A stretch of DNA of 56,947 nucleotides from CAZBGQ01 sp964491515 (GTDB lineage: Bacteria > Patescibacteriota > Gracilibacteria > UBA1369 > UBA12473). The notes beneath the pieces were generated by a model. It saw only the letters and a list, made by a program, of their open reading frames with translations. It was not told where the DNA came from and did no database searches. The number at the start of each line of letters is the position of its first letter. Within the stretch, counting starts at the first letter, position 1. The position numbers and the translations under genes are program-made. Of the stretch, positions 45,836 to 54,900 are shown one piece after another. The stretch lies in assembly GCA_964491515.1 (NCBI GenBank), contig CAZBGQ010000008.1:1-56947 (forward strand), read 5' to 3'.

Positions 45836-46632
45836 TGACTCAACGTTACGGAATTGTGGCGCATCCCGTCTCGCATTCTCTTTCTCCAGCCATTCATAAT
45901 GCTGCGTTTAAGGCGATGAGCATTGATGCTACGTTTGAAGCGTTTGATGTTCCGGCAGAGGAGTTGGCATCATTCATGCACGATAACCAAGACCTGTCAG
46001 GGCTGGCAATTTCTAGGCCTCACAAAGAAATAATCGGCCAACACCTCGATGAACTGGATCACTTGGCTCAAAGCATTGGAGCTGTGAATACCATGTACAC
46101 AAAAGATGGAAAACGGATTGGAACCAATACGGACGCAGGCGGATTTTTGCGTGCGCTGCAAGAGGCGCTGCCGGACTTGTCCGGCAAGCGTGCAATGGTG
46201 ATTGGCGCCGGAGGCGTCGCGCGCGCGGTGGTTGCTGTCCTCAAGCCTCAAGTAAATTCCGTGACCATCATCAATCGGACCATTCCCCGAGGTGTTGATT
46301 TAGCCAAAACCTATGACTGCCGCTATGGCGGAAAAATTGAAGACCTGACCACTGAAACACCGGATATTATTGTTAATGCTACTTCGGTTGGCATGGAAGA
46401 TGACGATGAAACAGAGATTATTCCGGAAAGTTTTTTACGACCTGAAACATTGATTTTTGATCTTGTTTACCGTCCAAGTGGCCCCACTCACCTCATCAAA
46501 GAAGCACAAACCGCGGGATGCCCCACTATCAGCGGAGAAACGATGCTTTTATACCAAGGAGCCATTCAATTTGAACTGTGGACCGAACAAAAAGCCCCAG
46601 AAAATGTGATGCGAACCGCATTGCGTGGGTAA
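45835..46632 (+). CDS. aroE: Shikimate dehydrogenase
   Basis: It reduces 3-dehydroshikimate with NADPH in the aromatic pathway. The 265 residues have the substrate-binding SHSLSP (13-18), Lys64 in RPHKE, NTDAGGF with Asp100 and the dinucleotide loop GAGGVAR (124-130), then NATSVGM and 'GETMLLYQGAIQFELW'. The motif before the lysine reads ISRPHKE rather than the usual VTIPHKE, a mild change. It is coupled to the slipin gene by TAATG. No other aro gene is in the window, so the pathway is otherwise encoded elsewhere. Confidence 0.95.
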   Translation: MTQRYGIVAHPVSHSLSPAIHNAAFKAMSIDATFEAFDVPAEELASFMHDNQDLSGLAISRPHKEIIGQHLDELDHLAQSIGAVNTMYTKDGKRIGTNTDAGGFLRALQEALPDLSGKRAMVIGAGGVARAVVAVLKPQVNSVTIINRTIPRGVDLAKTYDCRYGGKIEDLTTETPDIIVNATSVGMEDDDETEIIPESFLRPETLIFDLVYRPSGPTHLIKEAQTAGCPTISGETMLLYQGAIQFELWTEQKAPENVMRTALRG

Positions 46633-46635
46633 TTT

Positions 46636-47523
46636 TTAGAGGGGCCTCAATGCATACTCCACCGTCAGTACCTCACGGAGTTCCTCGGCCAATCCTTCCA
46701 TAGATTCAGCCTCAATCGGAATGATTTCTAGATAGTTTGAGGATACCGTTAGTATACTAATGGTCGCACCGAATCCTTCCCTAAGATCAATGGCTACCTT
46801 AACTTTCCGGACATCTAAATCCTCCCCATCTAACCTCATAGTAAACTTATTCTGACCAGGATTCGTACCCACATTTAGATGGAAATCCTTTTTCCCATCC
46901 CATTTAAACCAGCCGTCCTTCAACATGAAATCTTTGATTTGCCCCATTTTCTCCCCTCGATCCTCTTCGTACTCATTTAAACGCTCACAAAAAACCGCCG
47001 GATCGCTTGAGTAAAAAACGGAGGGTACATAACGTGAAGGTCCCCCCTTCGGGTTCTCAAAAAATCCCACACTTTGAGATCCCTCGTCAAACGCCCCATA
47101 AATCCATCCATCCTCTGTAAGACAGGTCAAGGGTCTTGGGATGCCATCAGGTCCTCCACAAGGATCACAGGGATTTATCCGACATTTATCCCACACACCA
47201 CAATTATTCAATTCAACAAGCAATGTCCCCAAATTCACATTACCGGTTGATGTTTGTGGTAAAGGAGATGACGATGGAGGCTTTCTGAATGATGGGATGA
47301 AGCTAGATACATCAGGAGGAATAGGCGGTCGACTTAATGGCACATCTGGCACATCTGGCACATCCGGAATATCTGGATCCTGAATTGGTGCGGCCAATAT
47401 TTCCTTAACTCGCTCGTTAGTTACCCCTCTTACACCCAAAATACCTACAGTCAAAATGACGGCTGCTAGTATGAGATGTCTCCGAGGAGACACTGCAGCT
47501 GACTTTCTTTCTAAGGAATTCAC
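46636..47523 (-). CDS. Exported protein with Asp/Pro/Val repeats
   Basis: Residues 17-33 (LILAAVILTVGILGVRG) form a signal anchor after a basic N-terminus. A linker at 46-75 has DIPDVPDVPDVP and Pro-rich sequence. Outside is a beta-rich domain with a cluster NCGVWDKCRINPCDPCGGP (four cysteines), suggesting disulfides or metal. No family is recognised. The first codon is GTG (47523). It ends 4 bases from the convergent aroE stop and is 27 bases downstream of lspA's end, so it may be co-transcribed with lspA. Confidence 0.58.
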   Translation of the reverse strand: MNSLERKSAAVSPRRHLILAAVILTVGILGVRGVTNERVKEILAAPIQDPDIPDVPDVPDVPLSRPPIPPDVSSFIPSFRKPPSSSPLPQTSTGNVNLGTLLVELNNCGVWDKCRINPCDPCGGPDGIPRPLTCLTEDGWIYGAFDEGSQSVGFFENPKGGPSRYVPSVFYSSDPAVFCERLNEYEEDRGEKMGQIKDFMLKDGWFKWDGKKDFHLNVGTNPGQNKFTMRLDGEDLDVRKVKVAIDLREGFGATISILTVSSNYLEIIPIEAESMEGLAEELREVLTVEYALRPL

Positions 47524-47549
47524 AGTAATACGTTAAGGCTAGTAATTTA

Positions 47550-48005
47550 CTATACCTTATCCCCTTTTCTATATGCAATCATCAACATCAATAATCCGCT
47601 TACTATAGCCATATCTGCGATATTGAAGGTTGGCCAAACACCTATCTGAATAAAATCTCGGACCACTCCATAAACAAATCGATCGATCAAATTCCCAACC
47701 GCTCCACCCACTACCAAAGCCATCGCTATTTGATCAAGTCGTTGTCTCACATCCAGCTGAGTAACGGCGTACCAGACAAAGCCAAGGATGAGTAAGGTAG
47801 TCACAATGAGCAACGGCACGCCTCCAAACGGCAACCCAAATGCAATGCCATGATTCTCTGAATAGGTGAACCCGAACCAAGAAACAGGCTCCCACGGCGC
47901 AGTCGCCCACACATCATGAGCACGAATTTTAGTGATCTGATCCAGAAGGAGAATCACCCCAGTCCCGACCAAAACTAACGGAAAACCTTTTATTCTTTTT
48001 TTCAT
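47550..48005 (-). CDS. lspA: Lipoprotein signal peptidase
   Basis: It removes signal peptides from prolipoproteins at the lipobox Cys. From the ATG at 48005 (151 residues) the four membrane helices, ENHGIAFG (50-57), VGNLIDRF with catalytic Asp108 and FNIADMAI with Asp131 are all present. A GTG at 48011 two codons earlier is possible. Several proteins in this window carry lipoboxes (2867, 4789, 37564), fitting its role. No Lgt is seen here. Confidence 0.95.
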   Translation of the reverse strand: MKKRIKGFPLVLVGTGVILLLDQITKIRAHDVWATAPWEPVSWFGFTYSENHGIAFGLPFGGVPLLIVTTLLILGFVWYAVTQLDVRQRLDQIAMALVVGGAVGNLIDRFVYGVVRDFIQIGVWPTFNIADMAIVSGLLMLMIAYRKGDKV

Positions 48006-48041
48006 GATCACAGCCTACCAACTTTTTAAGGGTTGAGCCTC

Positions 48042-48070
48042 TTGTTTTTATGGACGTTTTCTGTTATAAT
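48042..48070 (+). promoter_or_regulatory. Promoter of the mscS-like gene
   Basis: TTGTTT (48042-48047), a 17-base spacer and a perfect TATAAT (48065-48070). The leader of about 28 bases contains TACCTCT (48094-48100) before the ATG at 48105. Confidence 0.65.
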
Positions 48071-48104
48071 TTTATGATTTATTTCATTCAATGTACCTCT
48101 CATT

Positions 48105-49331
48105 ATGCGCACTCGACTCTTCGCTCTCTTGATTGGAATGGTTCTGACCGTCATGACCGCCCCGATGGCGTTGGCACAACGGCTCACGGATCAGGGTAGA
48201 AGCACGGTAACAGAATCTTCTTCTGGAGTTACCTCATTTTTTAGCACCTTATGGACGAAAGCTCCAGGTTGGATTGCGGCCATGATCGTATTCGCGTGTT
48301 CATTTGTTTTTGCCAATATGATGAAAAACAAAGTAGTGGATCGTGTTTCCGAAAAACTGGAAGATGAAGACAAGGATGTATTGGTGTTGATTGGGCGAGC
48401 AACCTATATGGGAGTACTCGCGGTGGGTATTACGATTTCACTTAAAATTGCCGGCATTGATTTGACGGCCATTATCGCGGCGATTGGATTTGGAATTGGT
48501 TTTGCCTTGCAAGATCTAATGATGAACTTCCTTTCCGGTATTTTGATTCTTGTGAATCGTCAATTTACGATTGGAGACTTTATTAAAGTCAATGGAACGA
48601 TTGGCCAAGTCATGGAAATTCAGTCACGTGCCACTATCCTAAAAGCACTTGATGGTACGCGTGTGATTGTCCCAAATGCTGATCTATTTAAAAATGAAGT
48701 GATCAGTTTTACTTCCAACGACACTCGACGAATTGAGGTCGCGGTGGGCGTTGCATACCGCACTGATTTAGCCCATGCAAGTCAGATTATTTTAGAATCA
48801 CTAAAAGACAACGCCGGAGTACTGAACGAACCAGTACCTGCAATATTGTTAAATGAATTTTCAGATAATTCTATTAACTTCTTGGTTCGATTCTGGGTGG
48901 ATTCTCACGCTAAATGGCTCAATACCAAATCCGAAGTGATCCACAGCATCAAACAACATTTTGACGCAGAAGGCATTGAGATTCCTTTCCCAATTCGAAC
49001 ATTGGTATTTGATAAAGACACGGAAGACGTCATGATCCCGACTTATCAAGCGGCGTCAGCTGAACTAAATTCAAAACAGGCTCAACGAGAGTCTGAACAA
49101 ACAGAATTGGCAACTAAAATTGCGGCAGCGGCCGAGCGTGCTCAAATCATGCGAGACATTCAGCCACCACCACCACCCGAAAAAATCGAAGAAAAAACAG
49201 GGGCTGCTTTATTGGCCGAAGTCGAAGGACCATCACCCTTAAATTCATTTCTAGAAGAGGAGGAAGAGGAAATCCCAACTCCTGCTGCCATCGAACAAGG
49301 AGCCGAGCTCCCCGCCGCGGCGGCGGCTTAA
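48105..49331 (+). CDS. mscS: MscS-family small-conductance mechanosensitive channel
   Basis: A signal peptide (cleavage after ALA near 24) precedes three membrane helices and the MscS core: 'TAIIAAIGFGIGFALQDLMMNFLSG' (the Gly/Ala-rich pore helix), 'FTIGDFIKVNGTIGQVMEIQSRATIL' and 'RVIVPNADLFKNEVISF'. It would open under membrane tension and protect from osmotic shock. A cytoplasmic alpha/beta part ends near residue 310; then about 100 residues of Ala/Glu-rich helical tail (QAQRESEQTELATK, PPPPPEKIEEK) end in ELPAAAAA, not typical of E. coli MscS. A signal peptide before TM1 is unusual and may instead be an extra helix. Confidence 0.92.
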   Translation: MRTRLFALLIGMVLTVMTAPMALAQRLTDQGRSTVTESSSGVTSFFSTLWTKAPGWIAAMIVFACSFVFANMMKNKVVDRVSEKLEDEDKDVLVLIGRATYMGVLAVGITISLKIAGIDLTAIIAAIGFGIGFALQDLMMNFLSGILILVNRQFTIGDFIKVNGTIGQVMEIQSRATILKALDGTRVIVPNADLFKNEVISFTSNDTRRIEVAVGVAYRTDLAHASQIILESLKDNAGVLNEPVPAILLNEFSDNSINFLVRFWVDSHAKWLNTKSEVIHSIKQHFDAEGIEIPFPIRTLVFDKDTEDVMIPTYQAASAELNSKQAQRESEQTELATKIAAAAERAQIMRDIQPPPPPEKIEEKTGAALLAEVEGPSPLNSFLEEEEEEIPTPAAIEQGAELPAAAAA

Positions 49332-49355
49332 TCTGGTGTTCGAACTCGAGTACGC

Positions 49356-49361
49356 TATAAT
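49356..49361 (+). promoter_or_regulatory. -10 element next to the proA start
   Basis: TATAAT is 9 bases before the ATG at 49371, so the transcript would have almost no leader. No convincing -35 is seen at the right distance. The region lies 40 bases after the mscS stop. Confidence 0.4.
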
Positions 49362-49370
49362 AAATCCACT

Positions 49371-50615
49371 ATGGATCTTATTAGCCAAGCACAATCAGCG
49401 GTGTCTGCCTCTCGGGTTCTTATAACACTCACAACTGTACAGAAAAATGAGGCGCTCCTCGCTATAGGCGATGCGCTGTTGGTCAACGTGGACGCTATTC
49501 TGAAAGCCAACGCAGAAGATGTTGAACGTGCCGAAACGGCTGGGCAAACGGTGATGGTGGATCGGCTTTTTTTGAATGAAGAACGAGTCCGCGGAATCGT
49601 AAATGAATTGAGAAAAGTGGCCGCACTCGAAGATGAAATTGGAAAAGTCCTCGACACACGAACCCACCCTGATGGTATGACTATTGAACGGGTGAGGGTT
49701 CCGCTTGGAGTCGTGGGAATGATTTATGAATCTCGCCCAAATGTAACGGTGGACGCGGCTGTGCTTTGCCTCAAAAGCGGCAACGCCGTTATGCTCAAAG
49801 GTGGATCCGATGCAATTTCTTCAAATCGTGCGTTGGTGGGAATAATGCGTGAAGCCCTGAAAAAGACAGCTATCCCCGAGGAGGCGATACAGTTTTTAGA
49901 CACCACAGACCGTGCGGTGACTGCTGAATTTTTAAAACTAAAAGACTATCTTGATGTGCTCATCCCACGAGGTGGTCGTGGATTGATTGATTTTGTGACG
50001 GAACATTCAACCGTTCCTGCGATCAACACCGGTGCGTCGGTGGTGCACACTTATGTGGACAGTGACGCTGACCTCAACAAGGCGGTGGCCATCGTGACGA
50101 ATGCAAAAACTCGTCGTGTTTCTATCTGCAATACGCTTGATACGGTATTGGTTCATGTAGATGTGGCAGAAAAATTCCTTGAACGTCTGGTTCCGGCTCT
50201 TCAATCTCATAACGTAGAAATTCGGTGCGATGAACGATCATTGGCATTTGTGGGCGACGCGGGAATCGCGGCTGAAGCTAATGATTTTGGACGTGAATTT
50301 TTGGATTATGTTCTTTCAATAAAAGTGGTGGATTCGCTCGATGAGGCGATCGATCATATTACCCGTTATAGCCTCAAGCATTCCGAAGCAATCGTGACAG
50401 AAAACACCGAAACTGCTGAACGATTTCTCAATGAAGTCGATGCAGCCTGCGTATATTGGAATGCATCGACTCAATTCAGCGATGGCTCGCAGTTCGGACT
50501 AGGTGCCGAAATCGGAATTTCTACCCAAAAACTGCACGTCCGCGGCCCATTCGCACTCGAAGGATTAACCAGTATGAAATGGGTAATTAGAGGAAATGGT
50601 CAATGCCGCGCGTAA
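49371..50615 (+). CDS. proA: Gamma-glutamyl phosphate reductase
   Basis: It makes glutamate-5-semialdehyde from gamma-glutamyl phosphate with NADPH, the second step of proline synthesis. The 414 residues show 'PLGVVGMIYESRPNVTVDAA', 'LKGGSDAISSNRAL', 'DVLIPRGGRGLI' and the catalytic Cys near 253 in RRVSICNTLDT; the end 'GLGAEIGISTQKLHVRGPFALEGLTS' is conserved. proB is not in the window. No Shine-Dalgarno. A TATAAT directly upstream suggests a leaderless or near-leaderless transcript. Confidence 0.97.
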   Translation: MDLISQAQSAVSASRVLITLTTVQKNEALLAIGDALLVNVDAILKANAEDVERAETAGQTVMVDRLFLNEERVRGIVNELRKVAALEDEIGKVLDTRTHPDGMTIERVRVPLGVVGMIYESRPNVTVDAAVLCLKSGNAVMLKGGSDAISSNRALVGIMREALKKTAIPEEAIQFLDTTDRAVTAEFLKLKDYLDVLIPRGGRGLIDFVTEHSTVPAINTGASVVHTYVDSDADLNKAVAIVTNAKTRRVSICNTLDTVLVHVDVAEKFLERLVPALQSHNVEIRCDERSLAFVGDAGIAAEANDFGREFLDYVLSIKVVDSLDEAIDHITRYSLKHSEAIVTENTETAERFLNEVDAACVYWNASTQFSDGSQFGLGAEIGISTQKLHVRGPFALEGLTSMKWVIRGNGQCRA

Positions 50616-50618
50616 CCC

Positions 50619-50634
50619 TTGACCTTCTGGTCAA
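50619..50634 (+). terminator. Hairpin after proA
   Basis: TTGACC-TTCT-GGTCAA, a perfect 6-base-pair stem 4 bases after the stop. There is no T-run, so termination is uncertain. Confidence 0.4.
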
Positions 50635-50665
50635 TCTCGTATTTAGGATGAGAGGTATAACCACC

Positions 50666-50694
50666 TTGACGTAATCCCATTAATTTCCTATAAT
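50666..50694 (+). promoter_or_regulatory. Strong promoter of the 401-residue gene
   Basis: TTGACG (50666-50671), a 17-base spacer and a perfect TATAAT (50689-50694), the best match in the window. The leader is about 20 bases to the ATG at 50722 and contains CCTCCTAATC. Confidence 0.75.
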
Positions 50695-50721
50695 TCTCCT
50701 CCTAATCATAAATTTTACCCC

Positions 50722-51927
50722 ATGGTTCAAACATCACTTGCCGTTCAGCCTGCTCCTTCTGACGAAGAAGTGCTCACTGGCTCACTTCAGCTACTAAGCG
50801 ACGTCATTGCATCTCCCGAGCTAAATGACCCCCAATTATTGGTGGTGGCACGAACGGTTATTACAAAAATAGCAGACTGCTTAAGAATGCTTACTAGTGA
50901 CCAATTTTCTGCATTTTCAGTCGCTAGGTTTTTCTCTGAAGTTGATCGTATTATGGATGAGAATCCTGGGCTACCAGGTTCACTGGAACGCAAAATTGCG
51001 CTTGCCTATTCGTCTGAAACCGTTCTCCGTCAGACACTTGCATTTACAAGGCGCTTGGCAAACGTCGTCCCGGAAGTTCTCGACGCTCCTACAGTTCCTG
51101 CCGCACCGATTCCTCCAGCCCTAGCCCCAGCTCCTCCAGTAAGACGTGGACCAGGACGGCCACGTGGATCAGGCGGTAGTGAAAGAAAAGGGGGTGGAAG
51201 AGGAGGCAGCGGGGGGAAAGATGATAAGCCAGCTCGACGTCGCCCACTAGAAGATCCAAGTGACATTGAGACAGATGCAGATAGAAAAAAAGATCCTGCA
51301 GTGATTGAAGAACTCGCTCTTCCTTTTGTTGGTACTTATAAAGATATCCTTCAAGTTCATAACTTAGGTTCCGACTCACCGTTTGATATGTCTACATTTA
51401 CTAAAATGGCAGCACTTGGGAAAATAGATCCAGTACTTGCGAACAAACTAAAGTACCTACCGCTTGTTCTATTAGCTATTGATATGGGCCCTCTTAACCT
51501 CCGAGACGAAGCAGCTTTCCTCAATGAGGTTCGCCGCTTTATGCGCATGAAAAACTATCGCCTTGCCTTGGCCAAAGCTTTCTGTGAGGCATTTGGACTC
51601 GATCCTGAGAAAAAGCTAGGAAGCATTGAATCCGCGCTTGCTTATCTTGCGCCTAAACTTCGCCCTGCTGACTGGTGGGATCGGATAAGAGAATTTACGT
51701 ACTGGGGTGATAGTTCTCTATCGTCACCCAACGAAGGAGAAGCCGAAGACGGTCGCCCCGACGAAGGAGGAGCTAGCGACGGTGGCCCCAACGAGGAAGA
51801 AGCCGGATCCGACGAAGCTAGCCGTGATTGGACGTTTGAGGAGGAGGGAGCAGCCGGAGTCGATAAAGAGCCTACTGGTGAGAAGGGTGGAGGAAAGAAG
51901 GGTGGAGGAGAGGTCGCTGAAGAATAA
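50722..51927 (+). CDS. Unknown protein with AT-hook-like motif and a module like the giant neighbour
   Basis: No family is recognised. Residues 1-120 are helical (a helical domain with AFSVARFFSEVDRIM). Residues 120-175 are a Pro/Ala then Gly/Arg linker holding RRGPGRPRGSGG (141-152), an AT-hook-like basic motif. Residues 195-325 form a helical module: TYKDILQVHNL, LKYLPLVLLAIDMG (243-256), AAFLNEVRRFM, LALAKAFCEAFG, then DWWDRIREF. The same order (Y-x-x-I, LRYLPFLVVAV, helix with R/K-A-x-A-F) occurs in the giant protein encoded convergently next door. The tail (330-401) is acidic with three imperfect decapeptide repeats (PNEGEAEDGR-like) and Gly/Lys. Strong promoter, bidirectional terminator: an independent, probably well-expressed gene. 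Confidence 0.62.
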   Translation: MVQTSLAVQPAPSDEEVLTGSLQLLSDVIASPELNDPQLLVVARTVITKIADCLRMLTSDQFSAFSVARFFSEVDRIMDENPGLPGSLERKIALAYSSETVLRQTLAFTRRLANVVPEVLDAPTVPAAPIPPALAPAPPVRRGPGRPRGSGGSERKGGGRGGSGGKDDKPARRRPLEDPSDIETDADRKKDPAVIEELALPFVGTYKDILQVHNLGSDSPFDMSTFTKMAALGKIDPVLANKLKYLPLVLLAIDMGPLNLRDEAAFLNEVRRFMRMKNYRLALAKAFCEAFGLDPEKKLGSIESALAYLAPKLRPADWWDRIREFTYWGDSSLSSPNEGEAEDGRPDEGGASDGGPNEEEAGSDEASRDWTFEEEGAAGVDKEPTGEKGGGKKGGGEVAEE

Positions 51928-51947
51928 GAACCCACAATAAAAACTAA

Positions 51948-51979
51948 GTCAGGAGCTTCCTAAGTTCCTGGCTTTTTTT
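51948..51979. terminator. Bidirectional terminator between convergent genes
   Basis: GTCAGGA and TCCTGGC pair (one G-U) around an 11-base loop. Seven T follow on the plus strand and TTAGTTTTTATTG on the minus strand, so it can end both the 401-residue gene and the giant gene. Confidence 0.8.
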
Positions 51980-51991
51980 GTGGACGATTCT

Positions 51992-54900
51992 CTATACCCC
52001 AGCCATCCAATCTTCAATTCGTTGCGCCCATCCTGGCAGCTGCAAATCAGTGATTTCATTTTTGATCACTTCCTCCCTATGTTGCTCGATCATGGCTTCG
52101 ATTTGAGGACGCGTCGTTGTGTCACTAGCGAAGGGCTGTCCTTGTTTGGCCACGCGAAATACGGCACGAGCCGCCACTTCCTGCTGCATTGGCCACTCCG
52201 ATAAACGTTGGACTTCAAATGCCCATCCTCCTAATTTCCAAGTATCCTTCGTGTGGGCAGCTACCTTTCGATAAACCAACCCTGGCAAAATTGTTTGCAG
52301 CTCCTCTGGCCAGTCTGAAAAATCGCGCTCTCCCTCAAGTAAATTTAAACCTGTACGAGCGTTCCATTCTCGAAGGACTTCTCGCGTGGCTTTTTCATAC
52401 TTTTCAACAGTGAGAGCACGCTCAGGATAACGTTGAGGACCAAAAGGTTTTGCCAAGTTTATCCAATCTGCTGGACGTGATTCAGCCTCCATCCCTTCGA
52501 TGAATAGCTCAATGACTGCTGAGAACTCGGTACCTGCCATCTCAATCAATGCACGCCTTGCCAATCCTTGATGCAATGGATTGTCCATTAATCCTTCAAC
52601 AATTTCCTTAGAACTTCCACCACAACGCTCCGCCACTCCTGTATAGAGATCTATGATAAGTCGAGCTTTAAACTGACCCTGTCCATAAGAATATTTATCT
52701 AAAAGGAGCTCATTGAGCCAATCCTGTGAGGTTGTTTCCTTACCAGCTGCAAATGCATTCACTATTCGAATCGCTTCCGCCAAATAATGTTCATAAAGTT
52801 GAGCTTCTTCATGAATCTGCTCACGCGTTTCTTGAATCAACTGCTTAATCTTAATTCGTTCTACCCAATGACGTGTCCCTCCAGGAATAGTTGTACGTCT
52901 GTTTTTATTCACGACCCCATAAAAACTTCTGGGCTCAGTCTCTCTATCTCCAGTAGCCTTCAAAAAAGCTGCGGCTGCTTTATCTCTTTCATTCGGATCG
53001 TCCATCCATGCCTCAGCAATAATTTGCCAATTGGCCATGTCTTCTTCCATTGCTAATTTCATAAATACTCCAAATCGTAATTTAAATCTAAGCTCCTTAT
53101 GTATACTCATCCCGATATACCAATTCCTTGCGTATTCTACTCCGGGATTCTCCTGATTCCATTTTCGAATAATACTATTCTGAGCTGTTTCGTAAGCTTC
53201 CACAGATGGACCAGGTGGGATTTCTACACACATCTCAACAGCTTCTGCTATTACTTGCCCCTTCAAATCTTCAATGATCCGCTGAATAATATCTCTACCT
53301 GCCCAATGACGATATCCCCCTTTGGGATAGTCCCGTGCCCGCTCCTTCACTAAGCTATAAAACGTATTAGGACCTACATGCACTCTTGGACTCATATGCA
53401 TGGCCATGCCCCCAAGTGCTGTACTAATTTTGGATCGCTCTTTAGCATCATTCATCCAAGCTTCTGCAATAGTTTGCCAATTATCAATATCAATTTTCAT
53501 CGCCAATTTTATAAATGGTCCAAATCGAAGTTGAAGCTGAAATTCATGAATTTCTTTCCGGCCTAAAGAGTTATAGTTCCGAAGTGGCCTATTAGGATTT
53601 GAGATATCCCATTTCTCTACGAGCCCGAGTAGTAGAGCCTTGTATTCCTCAACAGAGGGTCCGGGTGGAATCTCAAGAGGGGATTCAATGTTCGGTCCGG
53701 AGGTGGGCTCGGCAGTTTGAGCGTCTAGGATCTCCGCCTTCATTTCCTGAATCAATGAACTATTTTTAAATTCGCTAGAGTTGACACGAATCGCAAACAA
53801 ATGCTTTCGCAATATACTATGAGACGGCAAAGTCCCAATTCCTCTTTCGATTAGAACATCGATAAAGGCTTCGGCTGCCTTATCCTTTTCTCCCTTTTTC
53901 TGCACTAACTCTATTAGCGCCTCGTCCCATTTATCAACTGACTCACTTCGCTTTAAAGCCAACACCAAAAACGCATAATATCTTAATGTTTGCTCCATAT
54001 CATTCCCACGATATGGAGGTGCATAAGACCCTCTAGAAATTTCTCCGGCTTCTCGAAAAACTTTCCTATAATCTTCCACTGTAGAAATCCTTTCCAACTC
54101 AGGACTAGCTTCTAATCTGGCATCCGTTGTCTCAGGAAAATCACACATGATTTCCGCAATCGCTTCATCCAATAGTCCCGGATTGAAACCAGATGACAAG
54201 AATTTGCTTCGTGGCGACGTCCACATATTTGGGAACTCTAACTCCAGGGCAATAGCTCCCCTTTCCCTCTCTCTTTTGTCATAGATTAGACTGATGGCTG
54301 CTTTCCTAAGTGTCTTGAAATCAGGCTTTAAGTGAGCATTCATCTTATATGCGACCAGTGCATAGGTTTTAACTTTTAGCTTACTATTGAATCGACTGTC
54401 TGAATCCAACATCAGCCCACCTTCTTTGCCTTTTGAAGGCTCACTCAACTTCTCTCTCTCAATTTTGGGCAACATAATTTGAGTGATCGCAGCTCTATAA
54501 TCCTTGATCGTTGCCTCTCTCCGCTCAGGTGATTTATCCGCAGCCTCAGGTGCATGCACCGCTTTAAAGTCTGCACGAATTTCCCCCCATTTCTCTTTTA
54601 GAGCTCCTAAATCTCTTGCCCTACGCTCTTTCAAGAGAAACTTACAATCATTTCTCCAGCCCATTCGTCCATGCTCATTGGTGGTTTTCTTAAATAGTTT
54701 TTTTACCACAGCCCGATCTAACTTAGGCATTTCACGCATCAATGCTTCCACTGCTTTTGCTTGTTCTTTCCTACTATTCATGAGCGGCTCTGCGTGCATA
54801 GCCCAATTCAGCTCACCGGGACGAAGAGCGTCTTGTGCCAACAGAACAAATACGAAATCACGAAAAGTAGACCTATGCATTGCTAATAATTTTGAACTTT

